NCBI GenBank assembly: GCA_035604335.1
Contig: DATNIT010000074.1
Span: 1 to 64,000, forward strand
Direction of reading: 5' to 3'
Length of the DNA stretch: 64,000 nucleotides
Source: DASZHJ01 sp035604335
GTDB lineage: Bacteria; Pseudomonadota; Alphaproteobacteria; ATCC43930; CGMCC-115725
Positions within the stretch are counted from its first letter, which is position 1. Each line of letters opens with the position of its first letter. Made by a program: the position numbers and the translations under genes. Below, in pieces: positions 26,200-34,712 of the stretch. The notes under the pieces are model-generated. The model was not told where the DNA came from, did not search any database, and worked only from the letters and a program-made list of their open reading frames with translations.

Positions 26200-27075
26200 A
26201 TGACGCGCAATTATCCGAACCTGACGCCGCCCAACGACCTGCGGCTCCCCGATGCCTTGACCATCAAGCATGGGCCGCGCGGTCTGCTGGCGCGCTTCGT
26301 CTTGGAGGGCGACAAGCTCGCGCGCGAGATGGGCATCCGCCTGCGTTTGCGCCACGACTTCGAGAATTTCCTGACGCTGAACGAGTTCGAGGTGGGGCGC
26401 GGCAATTGGTATCCGCTGGTCGATATCTTCCAACCCGGTCATGGCGGCCTCTCGGCGGAGAACGCCTATTGGATCTCGGGCGAGACGGATGACGGCGAGA
26501 TCGTCGTGACGCAGGCCGGCCGCGTCTACTACTGGCCGGAGACGACGCTCGCCGAGGAAGCCCGCGACATGTTCTACGGCGGCCGCACCGACGCCACCGG
26601 CCCCTGCATCGTCAAGGCAGCGGATGCACCGAAGATCTCGGGCGTGGTGTTCTTCGGCGGCGCCGTCTGGGTACGGCCCGATTTCCGCGGACTCGGGCTC
26701 TCGAAACTGATGCCGAGACTCGGGCGGGCCTACGCGGCCGCGCGCTGGCCGATCGATTGGGGGATTTCGCTGGTGAAGCCCGCGCTCGTCGACAAGGGCG
26801 TCGCGGTCGGATACGGCTACAAGCACGAGAGCCGCAGCCTGTTCTTCCCGGGCCACCAGCTCGGCGACCTCGAGGTCGTGCTCGTCTACATTTCCCGCGA
26901 TGAGGCCTACGACGACTTGGCGATTTTCTTGACCGATGGAATGGGCAGCGTTTCGACCGCGCCCGCAGTCGTGCCGGTCCGCACCAGGGCCGTCGGGCCG
27001 TCCGTAACCAGGGAGGAGACCGTGACCAGGATCTCCGATGACCTGGTCGTCCAGGGCAGCAGGAGTCGATCGTAG
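26200..27075 (+). CDS. GNAT-fold-like hypothetical protein
   Basis: The ATG at 26200 follows GGGGGTAG and yields 291 residues. The segment VFFGGAVWVRPDFRGLGLSK LMPRL and AYAAARWP resembles the acetyl-CoA-binding motif A of Gcn5-related acetyltransferases, and the preceding HFENFLTL-like and GRGNWYPLVDIF parts could be the rest of that fold. No specific family is recognised. The distal 169 bp overlap the converging PAS-domain gene; the last ~45 residues (after DDLAIFL) look like a tail outside the domain. FNR-like and CtrA-like sites lie in the ~375-bp leader region. Confidence 0.65.
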   Translation: MTRNYPNLTPPNDLRLPDALTIKHGPRGLLARFVLEGDKLAREMGIRLRLRHDFENFLTLNEFEVGRGNWYPLVDIFQPGHGGLSAENAYWISGETDDGEIVVTQAGRVYYWPETTLAEEARDMFYGGRTDATGPCIVKAADAPKISGVVFFGGAVWVRPDFRGLGLSKLMPRLGRAYAAARWPIDWGISLVKPALVDKGVAVGYGYKHESRSLFFPGHQLGDLEVVLVYISRDEAYDDLAIFLTDGMGSVSTAPAVVPVRTRAVGPSVTREETVTRISDDLVVQGSRSRS

Positions 27076-27854
27076 GTCGTCCGGCCCTCGCGGCCCCGCA
27101 AAGCGGCATCGACCCGATCCAGCTGCGGCAACTTCCGGAGCGCGGTTTGGCGGTAATCCTCGGCGACCCATTGGCCGTATTCGCGGTCGGGCTGGTTGGC
27201 GACCTTCTCTCCGATCGCGCGGTAGGGGAAGTCGCGGTCGCCCAGCCAATCGAAAGCGTCCCCGACGTAGCGGAAGACCGGATCGGGATCGTTGGGCTGC
27301 ACGCCGACCACCACCGTGCGCTGCAGAAAGCCGTGCCGGGCCATGAAGGGCAGGACCGTGTCGTCGAACTGGCCAAAGGCCATGCGCCATTTCTGCAGGA
27401 TGGGACGGAGTCGATGCTCGCTGTTGTTCAGGAGCCGCTCGTGATCCTGCCGTGTCGCGAAGAAGCGCTCGCTCGATCGATGATCCTCGAGGTGAGCGAG
27501 CGAGTAGAGATCGTGCAGCCGCTCGAAGGCGCGCTCGGCGTTCGGCAAGATCTCGCGCTCCCAGCGCGTGGTGAGGAAACGGATGCAGAAGGCCCGCGCC
27601 GTGGACTTCGACAACACATGGTTGACGGCGATCAGGCTGTTCAGGTCGACGTTGCTCGGATGGACGGTGATGCTCACCACCAGGTCCGTGATGATCTCAA
27701 CCTTGATGAAGCCGAGATTCTTCACGGCGAACATCGCCGCGTCATAATCGGGATCGAGATCGCCGACCTCGCGCAGGAATTCCTGGCTTCCTTCGGGCAG
27801 CCAACGGCCCTCGGGCGAAACCAGAAACGTCTCGTTCTGCATCAACTCGGCCAC
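26907..27854 (-). CDS. PAS-domain-like protein
   Basis: The 315-residue protein has a C-terminal region with the alphaproteobacterial PAS (DUF1457-like) pattern: DPVFRYVGDAFDWLGDRDFP, AIGEKVANQPDREYGQWVAEDYRQ, ATYDRLLLPWTTRSSEILVTV-like spacing. The N-terminal 170 residues (LREVGDLDPDYDAAMFAVKNLGF and HPSNVDLNSLIAVNHVL) are not recognised. No output domain is present, so it may be a sensor or adaptor. Its last 169 bp overlap the end of the GNAT-like gene on the other strand. Confidence 0.68.
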   Translation of the reverse strand: MAELMQNETFLVSPEGRWLPEGSQEFLREVGDLDPDYDAAMFAVKNLGFIKVEIITDLVVSITVHPSNVDLNSLIAVNHVLSKSTARAFCIRFLTTRWEREILPNAERAFERLHDLYSLAHLEDHRSSERFFATRQDHERLLNNSEHRLRPILQKWRMAFGQFDDTVLPFMARHGFLQRTVVVGVQPNDPDPVFRYVGDAFDWLGDRDFPYRAIGEKVANQPDREYGQWVAEDYRQTALRKLPQLDRVDAALRGREGRTTYDRLLLPWTTRSSEILVTVSSLVTDGPTALVRTGTTAGAVETLPIPSVKKIAKSS

Positions 27855-28064
27855 GCGTACCTGCCTGACATTGGGCGAGTATCACTCTGACCGGATCACT
27901 ATGAACGAAAGCTTAAAGCAGGCCGCCGCCACTGTTGCCTCCGCGCTTGGCCCGATCGCTCAAAAGCAGTGGAAATTCTATGGATGCCGATCGACATCGC
28001 CTAGAATGGCGACGGGACGCCGGGGGGCTCCGCGTCCCGAGCGGACAGGGGTGGCATCGGGGGA

Positions 28065-29519
28065 ATGCTCGTGAGCGAGATCGGCGCCGATCCGGGCCCC
28101 CCGGCCAATCGCGTGGTGCTGTCGCTTCTCCTGGCGACGCTCATGCAAGCCTTCGACGCCACGATCGTCAACGTGGCGTTGCCCAGCATCCAGCGCACGC
28201 TTGCGATCGACACCGCGGCCGCGGGCTGGGTGGTGACCACCTACCTTGTCGCGGCGTCCGCGACCATGCCGGTTGCGGGCTGGCTGCGCCTTCGCTTCGG
28301 CCGCGAGCCCCTGTTCGTGGGCACGGTCGCCGGGTTCGCCGTCGCCTCGGTGCTGTGCGCGCTCGCCCCTACGGTCGTGGCCCTGGTGGCCGCGCGCGCG
28401 GCGCAGGGCGCCTGTGCCGGCGTCATCCTGCCGCTGACCCAAGCACTGCTTCTGGACCTGCACCCCAAGAGCAAACATCCCGCGATCCTCGCGCGCTGGG
28501 GCAGCACGATCGTGATCGGGCCCATCATCGGACCGCTCCTGGGCGGCGCGCTGACCCACTTCGTCTCGTGGTCCTGGATCTTCTATGTGAACGTCCCGAT
28601 CTGCTGCCTCGCGCTCCTCGGCGTGCGCGGCGCGTTGACTCCATTGTCGCGAGCGGCGAGCGCGCCCAAGTCCAAGATCGACCTGACGGGCATCGCGCTC
28701 CTCGTGTTGACGGTCACATCTTTCGAGCTGCTGCTTCAAAATGGCGCAGCGCGCGGAATTTGGCTGGGCTGGGACTGGATCGCCGAGGCAGGGGTGACGA
28801 TCGCCGGCGGCGCGCTGCTGCTGCGGCATTTCGACCGCGCGGTCCAACCGGTCATCGACATTCACCTGTTCCACGACCGGAACTTCGCCGGCGCCGTGCT
28901 GATCAACGTCGTCGTGGGCGCGATCTTCTTCGCGACCATCACGCTCGTCCCGTCGCTGATCGAGGGTCCCCTCGGCCACGATTCCCTGACGGCCGGCATC
29001 CTGATGGCTCCGCGGGGTATTGCGACCATGGCCGCGATGCTGGCCGCGGGTCACCTCCTAAAGACCCTCGATCCCCGCCCCTTCGTGTTGCTCGGCCTGG
29101 TCGTCACCATAGCAGCGCTCGCCATGTTCGCCGCCACCGGTCCCGGCGCCGGGATCGCGTGGCTGATCGCCGCCAGCCTCGTGCTCGGCATCGGAGCGGG
29201 ATGCCTGATCACGCCTCTGAGCGTGCTCACCTTCCTGACCATCGTGCCCGAGTCCAGAACCGATGCCGCCGGGCTCTACAATCTCGCGCGTCAGCTGGGC
29301 GGCGCGGTCGGGGTCGCCGCCGTGACCGCGGTGGTGTCGGCGCTGACCCCGACGGCGCCGGTGCATCCCCACGCCTTGGGCGCGGTCGGCGGCTATTACA
29401 CCGCTTTCTTCCTCCTGGTCCTCCTGGCCACGCTCGCGATCCCCGCGGTTTCGATGTTTCGCATCGGAGCGGTCGCGCGCTCGAAGCCCGCGGAGTCCGG
29501 TGGCAGCCTCGAAACCTGA
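28065..29519 (+). CDS. MFS transporter, DHA2/EmrB-QacA family
   Basis: The 484-residue transporter has 14 predicted hydrophobic segments and the DHA2 signature LMQAFDATIVNVALPSIQR in its first membrane helix, then GWVVTTYLVAASATMP, and motif A-like GWLRLRFGREPLF. SWSWIFYVNVPI is the typical motif near the end of the N-half. These proteins export drugs or amphiphiles with proton antiport. A GTG at 28071 with better spacing from GGGGG is an alternative start. There is no TolC/EmrA partner here. Confidence 0.92.
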   Translation: MLVSEIGADPGPPANRVVLSLLLATLMQAFDATIVNVALPSIQRTLAIDTAAAGWVVTTYLVAASATMPVAGWLRLRFGREPLFVGTVAGFAVASVLCALAPTVVALVAARAAQGACAGVILPLTQALLLDLHPKSKHPAILARWGSTIVIGPIIGPLLGGALTHFVSWSWIFYVNVPICCLALLGVRGALTPLSRAASAPKSKIDLTGIALLVLTVTSFELLLQNGAARGIWLGWDWIAEAGVTIAGGALLLRHFDRAVQPVIDIHLFHDRNFAGAVLINVVVGAIFFATITLVPSLIEGPLGHDSLTAGILMAPRGIATMAAMLAAGHLLKTLDPRPFVLLGLVVTIAALAMFAATGPGAGIAWLIAASLVLGIGAGCLITPLSVLTFLTIVPESRTDAAGLYNLARQLGGAVGVAAVTAVVSALTPTAPVHPHALGAVGGYYTAFFLLVLLATLAIPAVSMFRIGAVARSKPAESGGSLET

Positions 29520-29520
29520 G

Positions 29521-29533
29521 GGGCGGAGCGCCC
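29521..29533. terminator. Short GC hairpin between convergent genes
   Basis: GGGCG-GAG-CGCCC lies in the 16-bp gap between the MFS gene stop and the converging deacetylase stop. It could end both transcripts, but it lacks a U-tract and the stem is only 5 bp. Confidence 0.35.
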
Positions 29534-29535
29534 GC

Positions 29536-30465
29536 TCAGTCGGCGTGATCCCGGGCGTAGCGCGCGATCTCGGCGTGGGTCGCGAACCAGATGCCGGGAT
29601 GGCCGGAGATGTGGCGGATCAGCTCTTCCAGCAGCCAGATGCGCGAGCGGTGACCGGTGATGTGCGGGTGCATCGTGAGCTGGAACAAGCCGCCCTCGCC
29701 ATAGGCCGCGTCGAATTCCCGGCGGAAGATCTCGAGCACGGCCGAGGGCGCCGTGTAGGGGCGCAGCGCGAGATAGCGGTTCATGTTGAAATAGACGGCA
29801 TCGTCCCGGATCCATTCGACCGGCAGCTCCACCACGCCCGTGGGCTCATTGTCGAGCAGCAGCTCGTAGCAATCGTCGTCGGCCATCAGCGAAGAATCAT
29901 AGAGCAGGCCCATCTCCCGCGTGATGGCGAGGGTATGCGGGCTGAAGTCCCAAGACGGCGTGCGGATGCCGACGGGCCGGACGCCCGCGATCCGCTCGAG
30001 CGTGTCGCAGGCGCGCATCTGCAGATCGCGCTCGGCCGCTGGCGGCAAGATGCTGTTGCGCTCGTGGATCCAGCCGTGGATGCCGATCTCATGCCCCTCG
30101 CCGGCGACGCGCCGCTGCTCGTCGGGATAGAGTTGCGCGATCACCGCCGGCACGAAGAAGCTCGCGGGGATGCCGTACTTGCCGAGCAGCTTGAGCAAAC
30201 GCGGGATGGCGACGCGGGCGCCATATTGACCCTGGGAGAGCCGCCCGGGCGACGTCCCGCCCTCCCGCAGCTCGCCGCTCTCGTGATCGCTGTCGAAGGA
30301 GAGCGCAATCGCGCAGCGCGCGCCATCTTTCCAGACGCGCGGACGCAGCGGACGCCCGGCACGCACATGCTCGACGATGCCGCGCCAGTGCACCTCCGGC
30401 CATTGCCAGGGCTGCTGCTCCTCGCCCGTGGAAACCTGAGCGGCGCTCTGCGCGGGTGCGGTCAT
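29536..30465 (-). CDS. Polysaccharide deacetylase family protein (NodB/PuuE-like)
   Basis: The 309-residue protein has the CE4 motifs: ALSFDSDHESGEL (motif 1 with paired Asp), HGWIHERNS (His-x3-His metal site), RTPSWDFSPHTLAI, and the late FQLTMHPHITGHRSR. Lack of a signal peptide and the SFDSDHE form point to the cytoplasmic PuuE/peptidoglycan-deacetylase-like branch, which acts on amides such as allantoin or N-carbamoyl compounds as well as sugars. GGAGGG precedes the ATG at 6 bases. It follows the methyltransferase gene by 97 bp in the same direction. Confidence 0.85.
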   Translation of the reverse strand: MTAPAQSAAQVSTGEEQQPWQWPEVHWRGIVEHVRAGRPLRPRVWKDGARCAIALSFDSDHESGELREGGTSPGRLSQGQYGARVAIPRLLKLLGKYGIPASFFVPAVIAQLYPDEQRRVAGEGHEIGIHGWIHERNSILPPAAERDLQMRACDTLERIAGVRPVGIRTPSWDFSPHTLAITREMGLLYDSSLMADDDCYELLLDNEPTGVVELPVEWIRDDAVYFNMNRYLALRPYTAPSAVLEIFRREFDAAYGEGGLFQLTMHPHITGHRSRIWLLEELIRHISGHPGIWFATHAEIARYARDHAD

Positions 30466-30562
30466 CGTCGGCCCTCCTCTACCTTGGGAAGCGCCGAGAT
30501 ATAGCGGATTACGCGAGGCTCGCGCCAGCGGCCCGGGCCAGCGTCAAGCCGATCGGATCGCG

Positions 30563-31975
30563 TCAGTCCCGCTTGCGCGAGATCACGTAGGATTCGTCGA
30601 AGAACCAGAGGCCGCCGTGCTTCTGCAGGACCGCGCGGGTCGCATCGAGGTAGCGGCGGCCGCTGATCACCTCCGCCAGGCGCTGATCCTCGATCTGCGC
30701 CACGTAGATCGCGGCGTTCCAGGCCGCAAACAGCGTCGAGGTTCCGATCGTGTCGCTGACCTCGCTGGGCAGCGTGTGCATGTCGTAGCGGAAGATCGAC
30801 CGGTTGTCGGAATAGGCGTTGAAATTGAGATCGCGGCCGGCGCTGCCCAGCTCGGCCTTGGCGATTTTCAGGAGCTCGTGCCGATCGGTCTGGAAGGGAT
30901 TCTCGCCCGGCCAGATCTCCTGCACGATCTCCAGGCCGGGGTCGCGGCCGTAGGAGTGGATGGTGAGCAGCCGCCCGCCGGGCGCCAAGCTGCGCGCCAG
31001 CGGCGCGATGACCTTGCGCACCTTGAACTCCGCCGGCGCGCGGGCGCGATAGGGCTGCGAGGCGATCACGAGGTCGTAGTCGGCGCGGGTGGCGCCGCGC
31101 CGCGGCATCACGGAATCCAGCAGGAATTTGTGATCGTCCCGGTAGACCACCAGCACGACGGGCCGCTCGTAAACGGGATTGCCCGAGGTTTGGCTGACGC
31201 GGGCGCGCCAATGCTCGGCCAGGAAAGATTGCAGATCGATGATCTGCTCCTCGAAGTGATGCGCGGTATTTCCGGTCAGCGCGAGCTCGTGCCAGACCAG
31301 GCTGGTCGCGGCCGTGACCGAGTTGGGCGCGAGCCACGGCGCCTCGGAATAATAGAGGTTGGTCATCACCAGGACGGTCGCGGGATGCTCGAAGAAGCGG
31401 TCGGGCATCTTGTCCAGCGCCAACCGGACATCCTCGAGGCTGATCTCCTTGCCCACGATGTAGTGCGGCATGGTCGGGAAGCGATCGTGCATGGCGCGCA
31501 TGACGCGGGAGAGCACCGTGCCGTCGCCCACCCCCGCATCGAAGACGCGCAGCGCCGGCGGCCGCGGATGCACGTTCGCGAGCTCGAGGCTCACGCGCTG
31601 CGCTACCACCCACTTCTCGCTGCAGGTGTTCACGAACAGCAGGTACTTCTGGCGATTGTCGTAGAAGCGGAAACCATTGATGGAGCCGAGGCCGCCGACG
31701 GGGCCGATGGCCGGGGCCGCGCGCGCGCGCGGCACGGCGGCCGCGCCCTCGTGGAGACCGCCGACCGTCGGCACGCCGCCGGCGCCCGTTCCGGGCGTGC
31801 CCCTGGCGATGAAGGCCTGGATGCGGTCGAAGGTGTCGGTCGTGATGCGTCCGCCGTCGCGCAGCCGGCGCACCAGCTTGCCGTCATTGATCGCGAGCCG
31901 CCCGAAGGTGGACTCCGCCAGATCCGCCCGGCGGCAGTATTCGGAGATCTCGCGCAGCAGCGTTTCCGGATCCAT
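30563..31975 (-). CDS. SAM-dependent methyltransferase-like protein with N-terminal helical domain
   Basis: The 470-residue protein has a Rossmann SAM-binding motif (LRVFDAGVGDGTVLSRVM) near residue 145, and further on DYDLVIASQPY and APGGRLLTIHSYGRDPG, typical of class I methyltransferase strands 4 and 5. The first ~60 residues (LLREISEYCRRADLAESTFGRLAINDGKLVRRLRDG) match the small helical, DNA-binding-like domain often free-standing in alphaproteobacteria. A Gly/Ala-rich linker (residues ~60-100) joins the two. The fusion suggests DNA-targeted or stress-linked methylation, but the substrate is unknown. Confidence 0.7.
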   Translation of the reverse strand: MDPETLLREISEYCRRADLAESTFGRLAINDGKLVRRLRDGGRITTDTFDRIQAFIARGTPGTGAGGVPTVGGLHEGAAAVPRARAAPAIGPVGGLGSINGFRFYDNRQKYLLFVNTCSEKWVVAQRVSLELANVHPRPPALRVFDAGVGDGTVLSRVMRAMHDRFPTMPHYIVGKEISLEDVRLALDKMPDRFFEHPATVLVMTNLYYSEAPWLAPNSVTAATSLVWHELALTGNTAHHFEEQIIDLQSFLAEHWRARVSQTSGNPVYERPVVLVVYRDDHKFLLDSVMPRRGATRADYDLVIASQPYRARAPAEFKVRKVIAPLARSLAPGGRLLTIHSYGRDPGLEIVQEIWPGENPFQTDRHELLKIAKAELGSAGRDLNFNAYSDNRSIFRYDMHTLPSEVSDTIGTSTLFAAWNAAIYVAQIEDQRLAEVISGRRYLDATRAVLQKHGGLWFFDESYVISRKRD

Positions 31976-32130
31976 GGCAGACGATCCAAGGCTCGATCAT
32001 TGGGGTCGACTGTTCAGAATTCGAGCACTGCCGGTCGGCCGCGTCAATTCCTTCATCTCCCATGCGTAGAGTGGGCTGATTGGTGGGCAATATTCAAATT
32101 CCGCCAAAATCCGCGCCCTTTCGGGCACAC

Positions 32131-32211
32131 TGCCCACGATAGAGAAACTCAAGTCACCCTTTCAGAGGCATATTGCCCATGGTGATGGGCGGTTTCCCAC
32201 CATCGTGGGCA
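32131..32211. repeat. Nested inverted repeats between SDR and methyltransferase genes
   Basis: TGCCCACGAT (32131-32140) pairs perfectly with ATCGTGGGCA (32202-32211). Inside, GCCCAT/ATGGGC (32175-32190) and CCCAC/GTGGG (32196-32208) form further hairpins. The cluster lies after the SDR stop and upstream of the methyltransferase start on the minus strand, so it could be the SDR terminator or an operator of the next gene. Confidence 0.55.
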
Positions 32212-32233
32212 AAACCGTCCCGCTGCTCCCTTT

Positions 32234-33028
32234 TCAGCCGGCGGTGGCGCCGCCGTCGATCGGGATCACCGCGCCCGTGATAAAGCTCGAGGCGGGCGAG
32301 GCCAGCAGGAGCGCGAGGCCCTTGAGCTCGTCGGGTCGCGCGAGGCGCCCGAGGGGAACGATGTCCACGAACTTTTGCACGGTCTCGGGCTCCCGGTGGA
32401 GGCGCCCGCCGCCGATGTTGGTCAGGAACGGGCCCGGAGCGATGGCGTTGACCAGGACGTTGTAGGGCGCGAGCTCGAGGGCCGCCTGGCGCACGAGGTT
32501 GTTCACCGCGGCCTTGGTGGCCGCGTAGGCGTATCCGACCATGCGCTCGGCCCGGATCCCGCCGATCGACGAGGTCACGATGATGCGGCCGCTGCGCTGC
32601 GCCTTCATGCGCTCCGCCGCCACCTGAAGCGTGACGAACACGCTGGTCAAGTTGACCTGCAGGACCTGCTGCCACCTCGTCATGTCGACCGCGTCGATCT
32701 CGCCCTCGGGCCGCTGAAAGCCCGGACCCGCGCTGATGCCAGCGTTGGCGAAGACGACGTCGAGCCGGCCGTGCTTCTCCGCGGTGGCATTGATCGCCGC
32801 GCGCAGCCGCGCCGTCTCTCCGACGTCGAGCACGGTCGCTTCCACCGCGTGCCCCGCCTCGGCGAGGCGCGCCGCCGCCGCATCGAGGCCGACCGCATCG
32901 ATGTCGAGCATCGCCACGACAGCGCCGTTCTCCGCCATCACCTCGGCCATCGCGAGCCCGAGGCCGCTCGCCGCACCGGTCACGACGGTGACGCGGCCGC
33001 GGACGTCGAAGAGCGCGTCGGCTCGCAT
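32234..33028 (-). CDS. Short-chain dehydrogenase/reductase (SDR)
   Basis: The 264-residue protein has TVVTGAASGLG for cofactor binding, LDIDAVGL (Asp after strand 2, suggesting NAD), FANAGIS, IVTSSIGG with the catalytic Ser, and YAATK. The end (ITGAVIPIDGGATAG) is canonical. The chosen start is the ATG read from 33028; a TTG at 33061 overlapping the MFS stop would give coupling but has no ribosome binding site. It follows the MFS gene and probably shares its transcript. The substrate is unknown. Confidence 0.92.
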   Translation of the reverse strand: MRADALFDVRGRVTVVTGAASGLGLAMAEVMAENGAVVAMLDIDAVGLDAAAARLAEAGHAVEATVLDVGETARLRAAINATAEKHGRLDVVFANAGISAGPGFQRPEGEIDAVDMTRWQQVLQVNLTSVFVTLQVAAERMKAQRSGRIIVTSSIGGIRAERMVGYAYAATKAAVNNLVRQAALELAPYNVLVNAIAPGPFLTNIGGGRLHREPETVQKFVDIVPLGRLARPDELKGLALLLASPASSFITGAVIPIDGGATAG

Positions 33029-33057
33029 TTGATGCTCGCTTCCCGCCTGGCCGCGCC

Positions 33058-34440
33058 TCAACCGGCTCCGGGAGCCGGGCTCTCCGTCAGGCGCGGCTCT
33101 AACTCAACCGAAGGCGCGCTGGCGTGATAGATCCGCGCCATCATGATGCTCGCGATCGTGCCGAGCCCCAGCGGGATCAAGAGCAGCAAGAAGATCTGAT
33201 AGAGCGGCAGCTGCATCGCGATGAGATAGCCGCCGATGACCGGCCCGGCGATGGAGCCGAAGCGGCCGATGCCGAACGCCCAGCCCGAGCCGTTGGATCG
33301 GATCGCCGTCGGATAGAGGATCGCCGAGGTGGCGTTCAGGCCGAACTGCAGGCCCAGGAGACAGAACCCCGCCAGGAACACGATCAGCATCAGCAGCGGG
33401 ATCGAGCCGGTCACGAAACCGATCGATCCCACGATGGGCAACGACGCCGCGAACAGCAGCGCGACCGGCATCAGACCCTGCTTGTTGAGCGGCAAGCTCA
33501 AGAGCAGGCCGCCGATCGTGCCTCCCAGCTGGAACAGGGATGTCGCGATCTGAGCGCTGGCCGGCGAGACGCTGGCGCTGCTCAGCACCGTCGGCATCCA
33601 GCTGTTGGAGAAATAGAACGCCATCTGATTGCACATGAACAGGATCCACAGCAGGGGCGTCAGATATCTGAGCCCGCCGCCAAACAGATGCTTGAGCGGG
33701 AAACCGCTGAAGACTTGCTCCTCGCGGACGATGAACCGCGTCTCGGGACCGACCGCGAGCCCGGGAGAGAGACGTCGGGCGAGAGCCGCGATCTGCGCCC
33801 GATCCTGCGTCTTCAGCACCAGGAACTTGATCGATTCGGGAAGCCAAAGCTGCACCGCGACGCAGATCGCGATCGGCAGCACGCCGCCCAGGAAGAACAG
33901 CACCTGCCAGCCATAGGACGGGACGAGCCATACCGAGGCAATGCCCGGCAGCACACCCCCGAACGTGACGCCGGTGAACATCAGGATGATCATGGTGGCG
34001 CGCACGCGCTTCGGCGCGAACTCGGCGTTGAGCGCGATGATGTTGGGAAAGATGCCGCCGATACCGATGCCCGCCAGAAAGCGCAGAACGAGAAGATCGC
34101 TGATCGCGCCCGCCCTCGTCGCGGCGAGCGTGAAGATGCCGAAAACGAGGCATGAGCCGATGATGGCCTTCTTGCGGCCGAAGCGGTCTCCGATGTAGCC
34201 GAAGAAGGGCGCACCGAACAGAATCCCGACCAGGCTCGCGCTCAGCATCCAGCCGACCGGCCGCATGTCCGTGATGTTCCATGCACTCTTCAGGCTGGGC
34301 AGAGCAACCGCAGCCGCGATGATGTCGTAGCCGTCGAGCAGCGCGACGAAGAACGACAGGATGACGAGCTGCGCGTTGAACGCGTTCATCTTGCGCTCGT
34401 CGATGAGCCGCGAGACGTCGATCGTGCTCGATTGAGCCAT
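33058..34440 (-). CDS. MFS transporter, aromatic acid:H+ symporter (AAHS) family
   Basis: The 460-residue transporter has the AAHS motif FFVALLDGYDIIAAA (residues ~30-44, with LDGYD), GYIGDRFGRKKAI (motif A) and 12 membrane segments. The family includes PcaK, BenK and VanK, which import protocatechuate, benzoate or vanillate. GGGAGG precedes the ATG at 5 bases. Together with ligJ this points to aromatic-acid uptake. It may carry the substrate for the following SDR. Confidence 0.93.
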   Translation of the reverse strand: MAQSSTIDVSRLIDERKMNAFNAQLVILSFFVALLDGYDIIAAAVALPSLKSAWNITDMRPVGWMLSASLVGILFGAPFFGYIGDRFGRKKAIIGSCLVFGIFTLAATRAGAISDLLVLRFLAGIGIGGIFPNIIALNAEFAPKRVRATMIILMFTGVTFGGVLPGIASVWLVPSYGWQVLFFLGGVLPIAICVAVQLWLPESIKFLVLKTQDRAQIAALARRLSPGLAVGPETRFIVREEQVFSGFPLKHLFGGGLRYLTPLLWILFMCNQMAFYFSNSWMPTVLSSASVSPASAQIATSLFQLGGTIGGLLLSLPLNKQGLMPVALLFAASLPIVGSIGFVTGSIPLLMLIVFLAGFCLLGLQFGLNATSAILYPTAIRSNGSGWAFGIGRFGSIAGPVIGGYLIAMQLPLYQIFLLLLIPLGLGTIASIMMARIYHASAPSVELEPRLTESPAPGAG

Positions 34441-34712
34441 GATGCCTCCCCGATGCCGCCGGCGTCCGCGAGCGCCGGCGATTATTCGGCGGCCTCTGAG
34501 TTGCCGCCACGTGTCGTCATCCTGCCATGGCCGGACCGACAGTGCCAAGAAAGCGCCTCGCCGGTGCGCCCGCTTACCGGCCCGCGTGATGGGCCGGACC
34601 GTGGAACTGATCCCACCCGACGCGGCAGTCGCGGCCTTGAAGCGCACTCGCGCCCATGCCAATAAGCGGCGGCGCCCGCAAACGGGCGGAGGCACAGGTC
34701 AAGGAGACGCGG

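Noticed and set aside
27871..28074. Short plus-strand frame upstream of the DHA2 transporter
   Set aside because: The composition is unlike its neighbours and it lacks a ribosome binding site; it overlaps the probable promoter region.
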